Origin: Spinacia oleracea
Taxonomy: Eukaryota; Streptophyta; Magnoliopsida; Caryophyllales; Amaranthaceae
DNA length: 64,000 bases
Direction of reading: 5' to 3'
Assembly (NCBI RefSeq): GCF_020520425.1
Contig: NC_079487.1
Coordinates: forward strand, 113,742,141 to 113,806,140
This document shows positions 37,931 through 47,422 of the stretch, piece after piece. Position 1 is the stretch's first letter. Every line of letters starts with the position of its first letter. The notes beneath the pieces are model-generated. The model had not been told where the DNA came from and searched no databases. It saw only the letters and a list, made by a program, of their open reading frames with translations. Both the position numbers and the translations under genes were made by a program.

Positions 37931-38002
37931 CGCCGTCTGTGGGGATCGAACCCACGACCACGTGGTTAAAAGCCACGCGCTCTACCACTGAGCTAAGAAG
38001 GC
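37931..38002 (-). tRNA. trnK-UUU: tRNA-Lys (anticodon UUU), copy 2
   Basis: Identical in all 72 nt to copy 1, starting 143 bp to its right. It keeps the same CAACAAAG upstream sequence and has TTTT immediately downstream. The pair is a tandem duplication. Confidence 0.93.
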
Positions 38003-38360
38003 TTTGTTGATTGTAATCATACTATATTTATTTTAGTTTTTTAAAGCGCCTGGCATGAGGAAGTGGACCTAGCTTGAAAGAGATGAAGAAGTAGACCTGC
38101 CAAAAATTGATCGAAGCCGAAAACCGATGCGAATCCTACCAGAAAATAATAAGTCTTTAACAAGATTTTATGACCCTTAACCCGATTTTATCTGAACTCG
38201 AGCAACCCGAAACGTAATGGGTCAAAATCCGACCGAATTCGTTTTTTACCCGATAGATTACAAATTGTATTTATTGTAATAAATGAGATTATGAGAAATT
38301 TTAAGCATAGTAAACACGTTGTTGTCAATATTGTTGGGTGTAATATGATTTTGATTTGAA

Positions 38361-38773
38361 AGATTTTTGGTATTTAAAAATACACCACTTTTGTATTTAC
38401 TACCTCATGAAATTTTTATTTTTTCTCATTTATGTGTAAAGATTTCATAAAGATTTAGAATTTCTAAAAGGTAAAACGAATCAAATAAAAATAATTTTAA
38501 AATATTTGTGAAAACGAATTGTTTTACAATGTCGATCGCAATTAAATCCCTATAGAAAAAAGAAAAATAATGATCTTTGAATCACTTTAAAAGATTAAGA
38601 AACAAAAGACATACTCCGTTTAAAGGAGTATATTAATTTTAAAATAAAAAAACTGTAAAGTGGTAATGATTCCAAACAAAAACATAATTTAGATAGTAAA
38701 CTAAAATAAAAAAATTATAAGGTAACGAATACAAAGGTGGTGTATTTTTAAGGTATTAAATACCAAATTTTCT
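38361..38773. mobile_element. Small Mutator-like MITE related to the 35-kb MULE
   Basis: The left end (ttggtatttaaaaatacacc) is mirrored at the right end (ggtgtatttttaaggtatta, then aataccaa). Flanks gatttgaa and aatttgaa are a near-perfect duplication. The subterminal tttactacctcatgaaattt is shared with the TIR of the element at 35125-37061. Confidence 0.65.
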
Positions 38774-38899
38774 AATTTGAATTATACGCTATTTTATGGT
38801 TGAATTTGATTAAGTATAAACTTGTTAAGAAAATTTGTTAATTTGTGTTCATATTTTGTACGGAGTATATTTATTACCTAAATTAATGAAAATAAAATA

Positions 38900-39245
38900 C
38901 GCATTTTAAAATCTCTCAACATGTTGGGTCGACCCGAACCCCAAACAGAAAGTTCTGGGTCTTGAACAAACATTTGTAAACACGAACCCGAAAGTGAAGA
39001 ACCCGAATTAACCCAAAAATAAATTTTACAACCCGACCAGACCAACCCGTTTGACATGTCTAGGGAAGAAGTGATGATAAAAGCAAGATTTATGACAACT
39101 TGTCGTGTCGTGTCTTGTCGTTCTTTTTCCAAAAACATGTGGCTCACGGTCCATGACTTCGTGCTCGTGTCGGGCTGTGCTTTTTTCTTGCCTGAGCCGG
39201 ATAGGGCTTTTTTGTATCGGGTCTCCCCGACCCACAACCATCCTT
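38900..39245. mobile_element. Degenerate hAT-like MITE ends, Gly/Arg-codon-like cccg-rich DNA
   Basis: Two abutting pieces are seen. 38918-39062 has cccgaacc-type subterminal repeats and ends acccgtttgacatgtcta. 39063-39245 ends cgacccacaaccatcctta, close to the right end of the element at 62881-63196. Neither has a defined duplication. Confidence 0.45.
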
Positions 39246-39370
39246 ACTTTTGACAAATATGTGGTCCGGACGCCTTGAGTTTTTACTTTGATTTTTTTTT
39301 TTAATTGTTACTCTTAATTAATATCACATTTGCTTATTATTTGAGTTCCAGAATTTACACGACATTATGC

Positions 39371-39392
39371 AAAAAAAAAAAAAAAAAAAAAA
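39371..39392. repeat. Poly(A) tract of 22
   Basis: Twenty-two consecutive A residues. It could be a SINE/LINE tail or slippage; no body is recognisable next to it. Confidence 0.8.
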
Positions 39393-39434
39393 GCAAACAA
39401 TAAAATAACTTAGTCAAAAGCACAAAATAAATAT

Positions 39435-39812
39435 ATTTTCTGTTTCAAAAAAAATTGCAACACTTTGACTAACATGTTTATCAAAATTCAACTTTGACCA
39501 TAATTATTTCTAATTATTTCTTTCTAAAAACTCTTAAAATGTAATATTATGAAAGTACTTCTTATATGATGAAATCAATTCATTGACATGTTATTTGATA
39601 ACATTTGCTTTTAATAATTGGTAAAATTATATGGTCAAAGTTGATATATGAATAGTAAAGTGTTGTAAATATTTTTTCTTTTTTTGGGTGTAAATGGGTC
39701 ACAATGGCAAGGATGAGAATCAATCTCAGGATCACCTGAAATTGTGAGAGAAGCTCTAACCAACTGAGCTATCTCCCACTCTTTGTTGCATGTTTTTTTG
39801 AAATAGAAGAAG
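39435..39812. mobile_element. MITE interrupted by a SINE
   Basis: The left part (ctgtttcaaaaaaaattgca, then acactttgac) and right part (agtaaagtgttgt, then tttttttgaaatagaagaag) form inverted ends once the SINE at 39680-39784 is set aside. Boundaries are approximate. Confidence 0.55.
39680..39784 (-). mobile_element. Short tRNA-derived SINE
   Basis: The minus strand begins GTGGGAGATAGCTCAGTTGG, contains box A (TAGCTCAGTTGGTTAGAGC) and a degenerate box B (GAGATTGATTCTC), and ends in an A-rich tail. Imperfect flanks gttgtaaatatttttt / gttgcatgttttttt look like a decayed target duplication. It is not a functional tRNA because no anticodon arm forms. Confidence 0.65.
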
Positions 39813-39879
39813 TATTATCTTCCAAGCTAAGTTACATTTATTTGAGTTGGGTTTGAAAACACAATTAAAAGATAGCTAA

Positions 39880-40109
39880 GGGCTCGTTCGGTATCATTGT
39901 CAGTTTCCAGTTTTTAGTTTTTGGTTAAAAGTCATATGATTTATATGAATCATGTACTAAAAGATAGACATACTTATAGTAATCATGTTAATTTTGAAAA
40001 CTGACAACAAAAAATTAGAAACTATTTTTTGTGGTTTTTTTTTTTATTTTGGTTTTTAATTTTATAAATAACAGAAAACTAGAAACAAAAAACGATACCG
40101 AACGGGAAC
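39880..40109. mobile_element. Tourist-like (PIF/Harbinger) MITE
   Basis: The ends gggctcgttcggtatc and gataccgaacgggaac are inverted. The 3-bp duplication taa flanks at 39877-39879 and 40110-40112. Confidence 0.85.
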
Positions 40110-40203
40110 TAAGGTGGTATGATTTTACATCATGCATTTGTTGGTGGTATCGAGTATCACGTATATTTCCTTGCCAACGCATATACACTAGTATAGTAGA
40201 ATA

Positions 40204-40649
40204 CTAGATTAGGTCCCGTGCATGTACGGATAATTGAAAATTATTATTTGACCATTTTTTTTAATAAAATTTTTAATTGAATTATTTGTCCCTTAAATCT
40301 ATTGCGTAATCAATAATCTTGAATGTACTCATTTTATCATGTAATATACAATTTTAACCTACTACGTATTATATATTTTATATGTTTAACATGAAGATCT
40401 GACTAAAATATTTGATATATTCAATATGCTAATTTGACCAAAATATTGAGTAAGAATATTTTCTATTATTGATATGACAGTTTGACTAAAATATTACCAA
40501 AATTTTCTAATAATGGTATATTCCATAATCATATTTTCCTTCCACATATAAACATTTATACAAAAGGAGAGAGAAAAAAAATAGATATGTCTTTTTAGGA
40601 AATAGTGTTTGGCGGGAAAATATTTCACCAGGAAATGATGTTTAAAAGA
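40204..40649 (-). mobile_element. Non-autonomous Helitron, antisense
   Basis: On the minus strand the 3' end is ccgtacatgcacggg followed by acctaatCTAG and a host T, matching the end of the Helitron in AP-3 beta intron 5. The 5' end is placed at TCTTTTAAAC after an A, and the shared ggtg..ttttcccgc block supports it. The 5' boundary is less certain than the 3' one. Confidence 0.65.
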
Positions 40650-40688
40650 TTTAAATTCTTAATATGCTAAAAAAAAAATGTTTAAAAC

Positions 40689-40760
40689 CGCCGTCTGTGG
40701 GGATCGAACCCACGACCACGTGGTTAAAAGCCACGCGCTCTACCACTGAGCTAAGAAGGC
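40689..40760 (-). tRNA. trnK-UUU: tRNA-Lys (anticodon UUU), copy 3
   Basis: All 72 nt match copies 1 and 2, 2.8 kb further right. The 3' flank on the minus strand is GGTTTTAAAC, giving a Pol III terminator. The 5' flank (AACACGTA) differs from the CAACAAAG of the other two. It lies 39 bp from the 5' end of the antisense Helitron. Confidence 0.92.
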
Positions 40761-40945
40761 TACGTGTTAACTTACACCTCCAATATATTTTATGAATATT
40801 TGTGGAACTTCGATTCTCATTTTTTTCCATTAGTACGGAGTATCTCATTTTGGGTGTCTTGTAAAGCACGGATGAACCACGTGAAGGGAAACTTTATTCA
40901 TTTGAATAGCCTCAGACCTGAAATGTATATACACCACACTCACTA

Positions 40946-41159
40946 TACAAACTTTTACATAAGGCGGTCTTACACGAAAGACCACTTTGGTGTCATATAA
41001 ATTAAGCAATTAAATCAATTAGTTAAAGACATAAATTAATTAGTTAAGCACTGGAACCAATTAGTTAAACAATAAAACTAATTAGTAAAGCACTATAACT
41101 AATTAGTTAAGCAATCAAAGTGGTCTTTCCGGTAAGGCGATCTTACACAAAAGTTGCCG
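40946..41159. mobile_element. Mutator-type MITE with internal 21-bp tandem repeats
   Basis: A perfect 9-bp duplication cactcacta flanks it (40937-40945, 41160-41168). The inverted ends include cttttacataaggcggtctt on the left and aaggcgatcttacacaaaag on the right. Inside, aattagttaa recurs at 41017, 41038, 41059, 41080 (one base different) and 41101, exactly 21 bp apart. Confidence 0.8.
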
Positions 41160-41204
41160 CACTCACTAAGATACTGATTTATTATACATAATACTTACAG
41201 AATA

Positions 41205-41356
41205 CTCCCTCCGTCTCTTTTTGTTTGCTTAATTTGCTATTTTGATACGTCTCCAAAAAATTGTCCCATTATTTTTGTTTTTTCTCAATTTCACCCAACT
41301 AAATTCTTAATGAAGCATTTTTAGGATATATGGCAAACAATAAAGGATGGAGGAAG
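41205..41356. mobile_element. Stowaway-type MITE
   Basis: The ends ctccctccgtctctttttgt and acaataaaggatggaggaag are inverted and flanked by TA (41203-41204, 41357-41358). It is 152 bp. Confidence 0.85.
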
Positions 41357-41480
41357 TACATCGTACGAAGTATACATAAAATAGAACCCGACAATTATAT
41401 TAATTAATGAACTTGAATACTCCGTATGTTCTTTAAATGAGCAATAGTTATAAATAACAATAACATTTCGAGGTTTTCTG

Positions 41481-41799
41481 AATCTATACTAGGTATACCA
41501 TTAAAATGGTATACTAAGGGTAAAATAGTAACTTCAGTTGGTATATTAAGGGCTAAATGGTAAGTTCATGTAATAAATTGAGTCTGGCCCCACGATAAAT
41601 AATATTTATATTTGACTTGTGAGTACCAAACTATGTTGTTTGGAACCAAATAAAAATGAAACCATGTTACCAAACTATGTTGTCTGGTATTACATGAGAA
41701 AATACAATTACTTTTTTTATACTAAACTATGTGTTTTGGTACTAAATAAAAATGCAGAATATTAGTGTACCATTTCAATGGTATACCCAGTATAGATTA
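41481..41799. mobile_element. Unclassified foldback MITE
   Basis: The ends aatctatactaggtatacca and tggtatacccagtatagatt are inverted. Two further subterminal palindromes, taccattaaaatggta and taccatttcaatggta, sit inside them. The family is unclear. Confidence 0.7.
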
Positions 41800-41881
41800 A
41801 GACTTCCTCATAACATTTCACATGTTTTTTAAAGGACATGAATTGTGTTCTTTGGTGCACAATAATGAAAATCGTATATAT

Positions 41882-41896
41882 GTTTGACATGTGTTC
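41882..41896. repeat. LINE target-site duplication, 3' copy
   Basis: gtttgacatgtgttc, 15 bp, identical to 50186-50200. Confidence 0.93.
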
Positions 41897-41939
41897 TTTT
41901 TTTTTTTTTTTTTTTTTTTTGACATATGCGTAAAGAAGG

Positions 41940-44494
41940 TTACAAACCATTAGAAAAACTTAAAAGGGTAGCAGCTGATTTGGTAGCTAGCAGATGTGCC
42001 TGTTGTATCATCTGCCGGTCCACTTTGTGAATTGTGCACCATTTGAACACTCTTCCAATCCGCTGGATTTCCTTGATAGTCCAACTAATCTGAATATCCA
42101 CCTGTGACTTATCCTGTAACATAGCAACCAGATTATGAGAGTCAGTAAAAACAGCTACGGAGTCGATAGCAGAGTGAGCAGCCCATCTCAAGCCAAGAAG
42201 ACAAGCCAGAGCTTCTGCGTGCAGAGCTGAACTAGCCACCCCAAAGGTCGCACCCCCTATTACTTCTAGATCGTTGATCGTTTCAAGGTACCACCCCATT
42301 CCTGCTCTCATCGTGTTCTTGTTCCATCCACCATCGATTAAGAGAACCCTCTGATCTCCCCCTTGCCCCTCTTTTGCTAGAGTTGCATGAAAGAACCCAG
42401 GGGGGTACAAAGGATCTCCATCTGGAGGATGCAGCTGACGCATGTTTGTTGAAACACTACTTTGCAACAAACCTTGTTGACTACAAGCTTCGGAAATGAC
42501 CGCCTTCACCGTTACCATATTCCACGCACTTCCTCTAAAGACATGGTTGTTCCTGGATACCCATAAACCCCACAACGTCCCTATGAAGTACGTACACCTT
42601 TCACTTTCCCTACCATCCTGGCCGATAAACTGCCGGATATAATAGAGGAGCCAATCCAAAAAAGGAAGATCCCCATTGATTTCTGAGTGGATACCTAAGT
42701 TCCCACCCCTCCAAGTTTCCTTTGCTATGTCACAAAACCTAAAAATGTGTTGGGTATCTTCATCCCTGTATTTGCAGAAGTCACAAAGCAGAGAAACATG
42801 TATACCTCTCCTATTAAGACCTACCTTCGTAGCCAGACCCCCTCTGAAAATTTTCCACATGAAGAGCTTCCATTTAGGAAGAATCTTAAGGGACCACAAG
42901 AGTTTAAACACATCTGGCATCCGAGTTCTCTGATTTGAGGGAACCTCGTTGGAGGAGAGCATAGCATATGCTGTTTTGACTGTTAGTTTCCCTGACTTGT
43001 GATGCCTCCAATAAAGGAAATCTTGATTTTCCTCCTCCGGTAGCTCCAAAGAAACAATACTCTGAGCATCATAGAATCTGAAACAGGAATTTATCTTGTG
43101 ATGATTCCAAGTTGCTCCAAAGGGCAGTATAAAGTCCTTAACCTTCCACTCTTCTGCCTGCTGTTGAGTAATGTGGGACTTGAATTCTGGAATCCTGCCG
43201 TGTACCCATCTGGCTTTTCCTGCGAAGACTTTGTCACCACTGCCAATCTTCCAATCACACCCATCTAAAATGAGGTTACCGGCTCTGGCCAGTCCTCTCA
43301 TCCCCCATGAAAGGCCCCTCCCTAAAATTGTAGTAGGATTTCCGTTGAGAAGCGCAAAGGGTAATTTGTTGTCACAAATTTTTGAGAGGACCAGTTGAGG
43401 GTTATTCACTAGTCGCCAGGCCTGTTTCATGAGGAGAGCTCTATTCAAATTTGCCATGTTTCTTATTCCTAACCCCCCCATTCCTTTAGGAAGTTGCACT
43501 GAATCCCTCTTAACCCAATGCATCCCGTTATTCTCCTTCCTTGCCCAGAAAAACCGAGTGACTAGGGAGTCAATTTTTGAGCATATTGCCAGCGGAATTT
43601 CCATACAGCTAAGAACATGAGATGTAGTGGCAATTAAGACCGTGTTGATGAGAATCAACTTTTGCGCTTGCGATAGGTTGATAGCATTCCAAGCATTGAT
43701 TTTCCCTGCAATCTTATCGAGCAGGAATTGGAAATGGGTTTGCTTCTTTCCCTGTAAATCTATCGGAACTCCAAGGTGCATACCAAGGGTGTCCACCTGA
43801 GGCATGTTGAGAATATTACGAATAGATTGCCGATCAGAATCAGGTGTGTTCGGGCTAACCTTGAAATGTGATTTAGCTAGATTGATTTGTTGCCCTGAAA
43901 TCTCACAGAACCTCGAGATGATAGCTTTGATATTAGTGCACCCCGTTTCTGAAGCTTTGAAAAAGAGAAGAGCATCATCCGCAAAAAACAAATGAGAAAT
44001 CTTTGGACTCCTCCTTGCTATAGAGATCCCCTGAAACTGACGTAACTCTGTTCCTAATTGCAGCATTCTAGAAAGAATATCCATACAGAAAAGGAAAAGA
44101 TATGGGGATAAAGGATCTCCTTGTCTGATTCCACATTTTGGCCGAAATTGCTCTGTCGTTTCACCATTGATGAGGACCTTATACGAGACTGTTGAGATGC
44201 ATTGAAAAATAAGTTGTAACCAATGAGCTGGAAATCCATAAGCTCTAAGAACCCTAATGAGAAAATCCCAGTGGACTCTATCATAGGCTTTGCTCATGTC
44301 AATCTTGATAGCTCCCAAATACCCTTTGCCCGTCGATCTTTTGTTAACTTTGTCGATCAGTTCATGGCTCAACAGAATGTTGTCAGTCATGTATCTACCA
44401 GAAATGAAAGCATGTTGAGACGGATGAATAATGGACGGCAGCACCTGCTTCAACCTTTGAGCAATACACTTCGAAGCACATTTGTAGATAGAAT
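41940..44494 (-). CDS. LINE ORF2, reverse transcriptase core, zf-RVT and RNase H
   Basis: After the LTR the RT resumes with IYKCASKCIAQRLK, then AFISGRYMTDNILL, IDMSKAYDRVHW, GIRQGDPLSPYLF and the catalytic FFADDALLF. It is followed by zf-RVT (LKILPKWKLFMWKIFRGGLA, HIFRFC) and a C-terminal RNase H-like RVT_3 domain (LIDGGWNKNTMRAGMGW, HAEALACLLGL, FTDSHNLVAML). The reading phase on both sides of the LTR agrees, so ORF2 appears to have been open when the LTR element landed. The apparent start at 44528 lies within the LTR and is not genuine. Confidence 0.93.
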
Positions 44495-45865
44495 TGAAGG
44501 AAATAATGCCCTTGGTCCAAGTATGCATTCTGTGTTAAGTCTAATAAATGCGGTTCAGTATTAATTAACAAGTTAATAATTCAGTGAGATCAAGTGAGCT
44601 GAATGCCTAGCTAGAGGCCGCTTCAGTTCAAGTGGAATTAATGATATTAATCCACAGCTTACTCTTGACTGAACCCGTAGGGTCACACAAATAGTACGTA
44701 AACGGATCAAGTATTTAATGACATTAAATACTCCATCTATGAATATTCGGAACCGACGGATCTTGGTTTCAGTGGGAGCTAAGATCGTCACGGGCAAGAA
44801 ATGAATACTCCGGAAACGATGATATTGCCGGAAACGGAAATATGGATCGTATCGGAAATATGAATATTATCCAAGTCGTAGATGTTGCCGGAAACGGAAA
44901 CATGGTACGTATCGGAAAATATTATTGGAAATGGAAATATTACCAGAATCGGAAATATTGCCGGAAACGGAAATATTGTCAGAATCGGAAATATTACCGG
45001 AATCGGAAAATAATTCCGGAAACGGAAATATTAAATATTTGTTCGAAACGGAAATTAATTCCGGAATCGGAAATATTAAATATTGTTCGTATCGGAAATA
45101 AATTCCGGAACTGGAAATTTAATCGGAAGCATATCGTACGAATTAGCATCGGACGAGGCCTGCCGGACGAAGGCCCAGCACGAAGCCGGGCCATCGCCCA
45201 GCAAGCACGCGCGCAGCCAAAGCAGCGCCCAGGCCTACCGCAAGGCAGGCCCAGCGCGCGCCAAGGCCACGGATGCGTGGGCCGCGCTGCGTGGGCTGCT
45301 GCTCGCACGCGCATGGGCAGCCCTTGTGGCTGCCGTGTGTGTGTGAGTTTGTGCTCATGCGTGATTCCTAAATCTACAAGAGTCAGTGTATGATTAAATT
45401 TCTATTCCTAATTGGATAAATTAATTAAATAGAATTCATGTAGGATTCTAATTTCAATTAATTCGTATCCTACTAGGATTACGATTCCTTTTCCATAACT
45501 CTATAAATAAAGGCCTAGGGGTCATTATTTATACAACAAGTTTTAAGTATTCAAAACTAAGATTTTTAAGCAGAAAAATCAGCCAATATTCTTGCCTACC
45601 TAACCGAAAATATTAGAACCTTAAGGGCGATTCTAGTTGGTCAATCTTAAGGCGGATCCGGACGTGCTGTGGACTATCTACGGAGGGACGACACTTGGAG
45701 TCCTAAAGACTTGTTCTTGTTCGGTTCGGGCGCAGCTAGGGAAGGCACGCAACAAAGAGTATGCATCTAAACTATGCTAAATGATTATGTGTAAATAATA
45801 TGTTTCCTGGCTTTATGGTTTTTTCCGCATGATTTATGAACTGTCATATGAATCATAACCTAACA
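44495..45865. mobile_element. Solo LTR in LINE ORF2
   Basis: This 1371-bp LTR runs from TGAAGGAAATAATGCCC to CATAACCTAACA (TG..CA ends). A perfect 5-bp duplication agaat flanks it at 44490-44494 and 45866-45870. No internal region is present, so it is a solo LTR left by LTR-LTR recombination. The family is probably Ty1-copia; I recall it as abundant in spinach, but that is unverified. About 44815-45125 is an array of CGGAAATATT-type motifs. A GC-rich stretch follows (45150-45340), and tataaataaaggc at about 45503 looks like a TATA-type promoter in plus orientation. It is younger than the LINE it interrupts. Confidence 0.93.
44815..45125. repeat. CGGAAATATT-motif array in the solo LTR
   Basis: Short degenerate units of 17-20 bp with the cores ccggaaacggaaatatt and cggaatcggaaatatt repeat through about 310 bp upstream of the LTR's TATA-like element. 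Confidence 0.8.
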
Positions 45866-45870
45866 AGAAT

Positions 45871-47422
45871 TGCAGAGACTAATTGGCCTTAAGTGACCAA
45901 CTTCCTCTGGCACATCCCGCTTTGGGATCATGACCAAGAGAGAATGATTCCATTCTTTTAGAAGATATCCCGTAGAAAGAAAGCTCAAAACTGCCTTACA
46001 AACCGACGAACCCACAGTTGACCAATGTTCTTTGAAGAAGGCAACTGAGTACCCGTCTGGGCCCGGAGATTTAGCACTAGCCATTGAAAACATGCTCAAT
46101 TTAATCTCATCGTCCGTGAAAGGTCGGCTAAGCATGTTAACATTTTCATCAGAAAGTTGAGGAAGGTCCATTTCCCTTAATACATAATCTACATCGATGT
46201 TTTGATGAGGATCGATATCAAATTTAAAGACCTTTTTCCACGAATCTACCACCAACGACTGCACCTGCTGTTGCCCTTCCTTCCAAATTCCTTCATGGTT
46301 TTTTAAAGAAAGGAGTTGATTTCTTTTCTGCCTCACCTTAACCCTAGAATATAGCAAAGGTGTTGGAACATCACCCATCGAAACCCATCTTTCTTTCGCC
46401 CTCTGTCTCCAGTAGACCGTCTTCATCGAAGCAAATGAAAAAGCTTCCTCTACTTTCCCCATGTATGCCCTCCCATGTTCTAAATTGATCACTCTCAACC
46501 CTTCTTCTGATAAGGTATCGGACATAACTTTCCAGTTAATCCCCCAAAGCTTCTTATTTTTTAGACACCATTTGCGAATTTTGCCTCGCAAAGTAACCAA
46601 TTTGCGAGAAAACATCGAAGAACCAAGATGATTATCAAACCAAACCTCTTCTACTAACACCCTAATTTCATCAAATTTCAAACACCATTCCTCGATTTGG
46701 TAAGGTCTATTTTTCCTAGACTCAGAAGGATTATTATCGAAAATGATAGCCGCGTGATCAGAAGCTAAAATAGGTTGGTTAATAATTCTGCTATCTGGGA
46801 AAGAAGAAAACCATTCACTTGACATATACCCTCGATCTAGCCTCTCTAATAGGAGCGCATTTCCATCTCGCTTATTAGTCCACGTAAACCTAGGCCCGGT
46901 GAAACTTATATCCATCATGTTCGACAATAAACGCCATTGACTGAAATTTTCCCAACCTCTAATAATCGGAGATCCCCCCAATTTGTCTATATTATTTTCG
47001 ACTTGATTAAAGTCACCTAAAATAAGGCATTTTGGGTGTGATTTGATTAAATTTAGACTTTGATTCCATACTTCTAATCTATTTTCTAACTGGGGAGCAC
47101 CGTAGCAAAATAAAAGGTTCCATTCATCACTCTTATCTAGAACATTACAAAGAACAAAGTTTGGGGATTTAAACTTACAGGAAACATCAAAATGACCCCA
47201 ACTAAGAACTACTAGCCCCCCACTTAAGCCTTCTGCATCAACTCCACAACAAAAAGAGGGGTTACACCAACTAAACATTTTAATTACATCACTAACTAGA
47301 GATTTAGTTTCCATCAAAAACAAAAACATAGGGGAATGCATTTTCAAAAGCCAAAAAATATAAGCTAGCTTAGGCGAATTAGCATCATTCAAACCCCTAC
47401 AATTCCATGAAATTAGCTTCAT
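45871..47422 (-). CDS. LINE ORF2, endonuclease and start of reverse transcriptase
   Basis: It starts MKLISWNCRGLND at the ATGA overlap with ORF1. The AP-endonuclease domain (about residues 1-225) shows the N of SWNCRG, the E of METK, GDFNQ, RLDRG and SDHAA. The RT begins with the AKSPGPDGYSVAFFKEHW motif and reaches HLRPISLCNS, where the solo LTR interrupts it at 45866-45870. The endonuclease nicks the target and the RT copies the element RNA from that nick. Confidence 0.93.

Noticed and set aside
39701-39779. Possible tRNA gene on the minus strand
   Set aside because: Boxes A and B are recognisable but no acceptor stem or anticodon arm forms, and an A-rich tail follows; it is better explained as a SINE.
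42676-44284. Plus-strand and alternative-frame ORFs of 63-113 codons
   Set aside because: They are antisense or off-frame shadows of the LINE reverse transcriptase.
45083-45346. Ala/Arg-rich frames on both strands
   Set aside because: They lie in the GC-rich part of the solo LTR; open in several frames only because AT-rich stops are absent.
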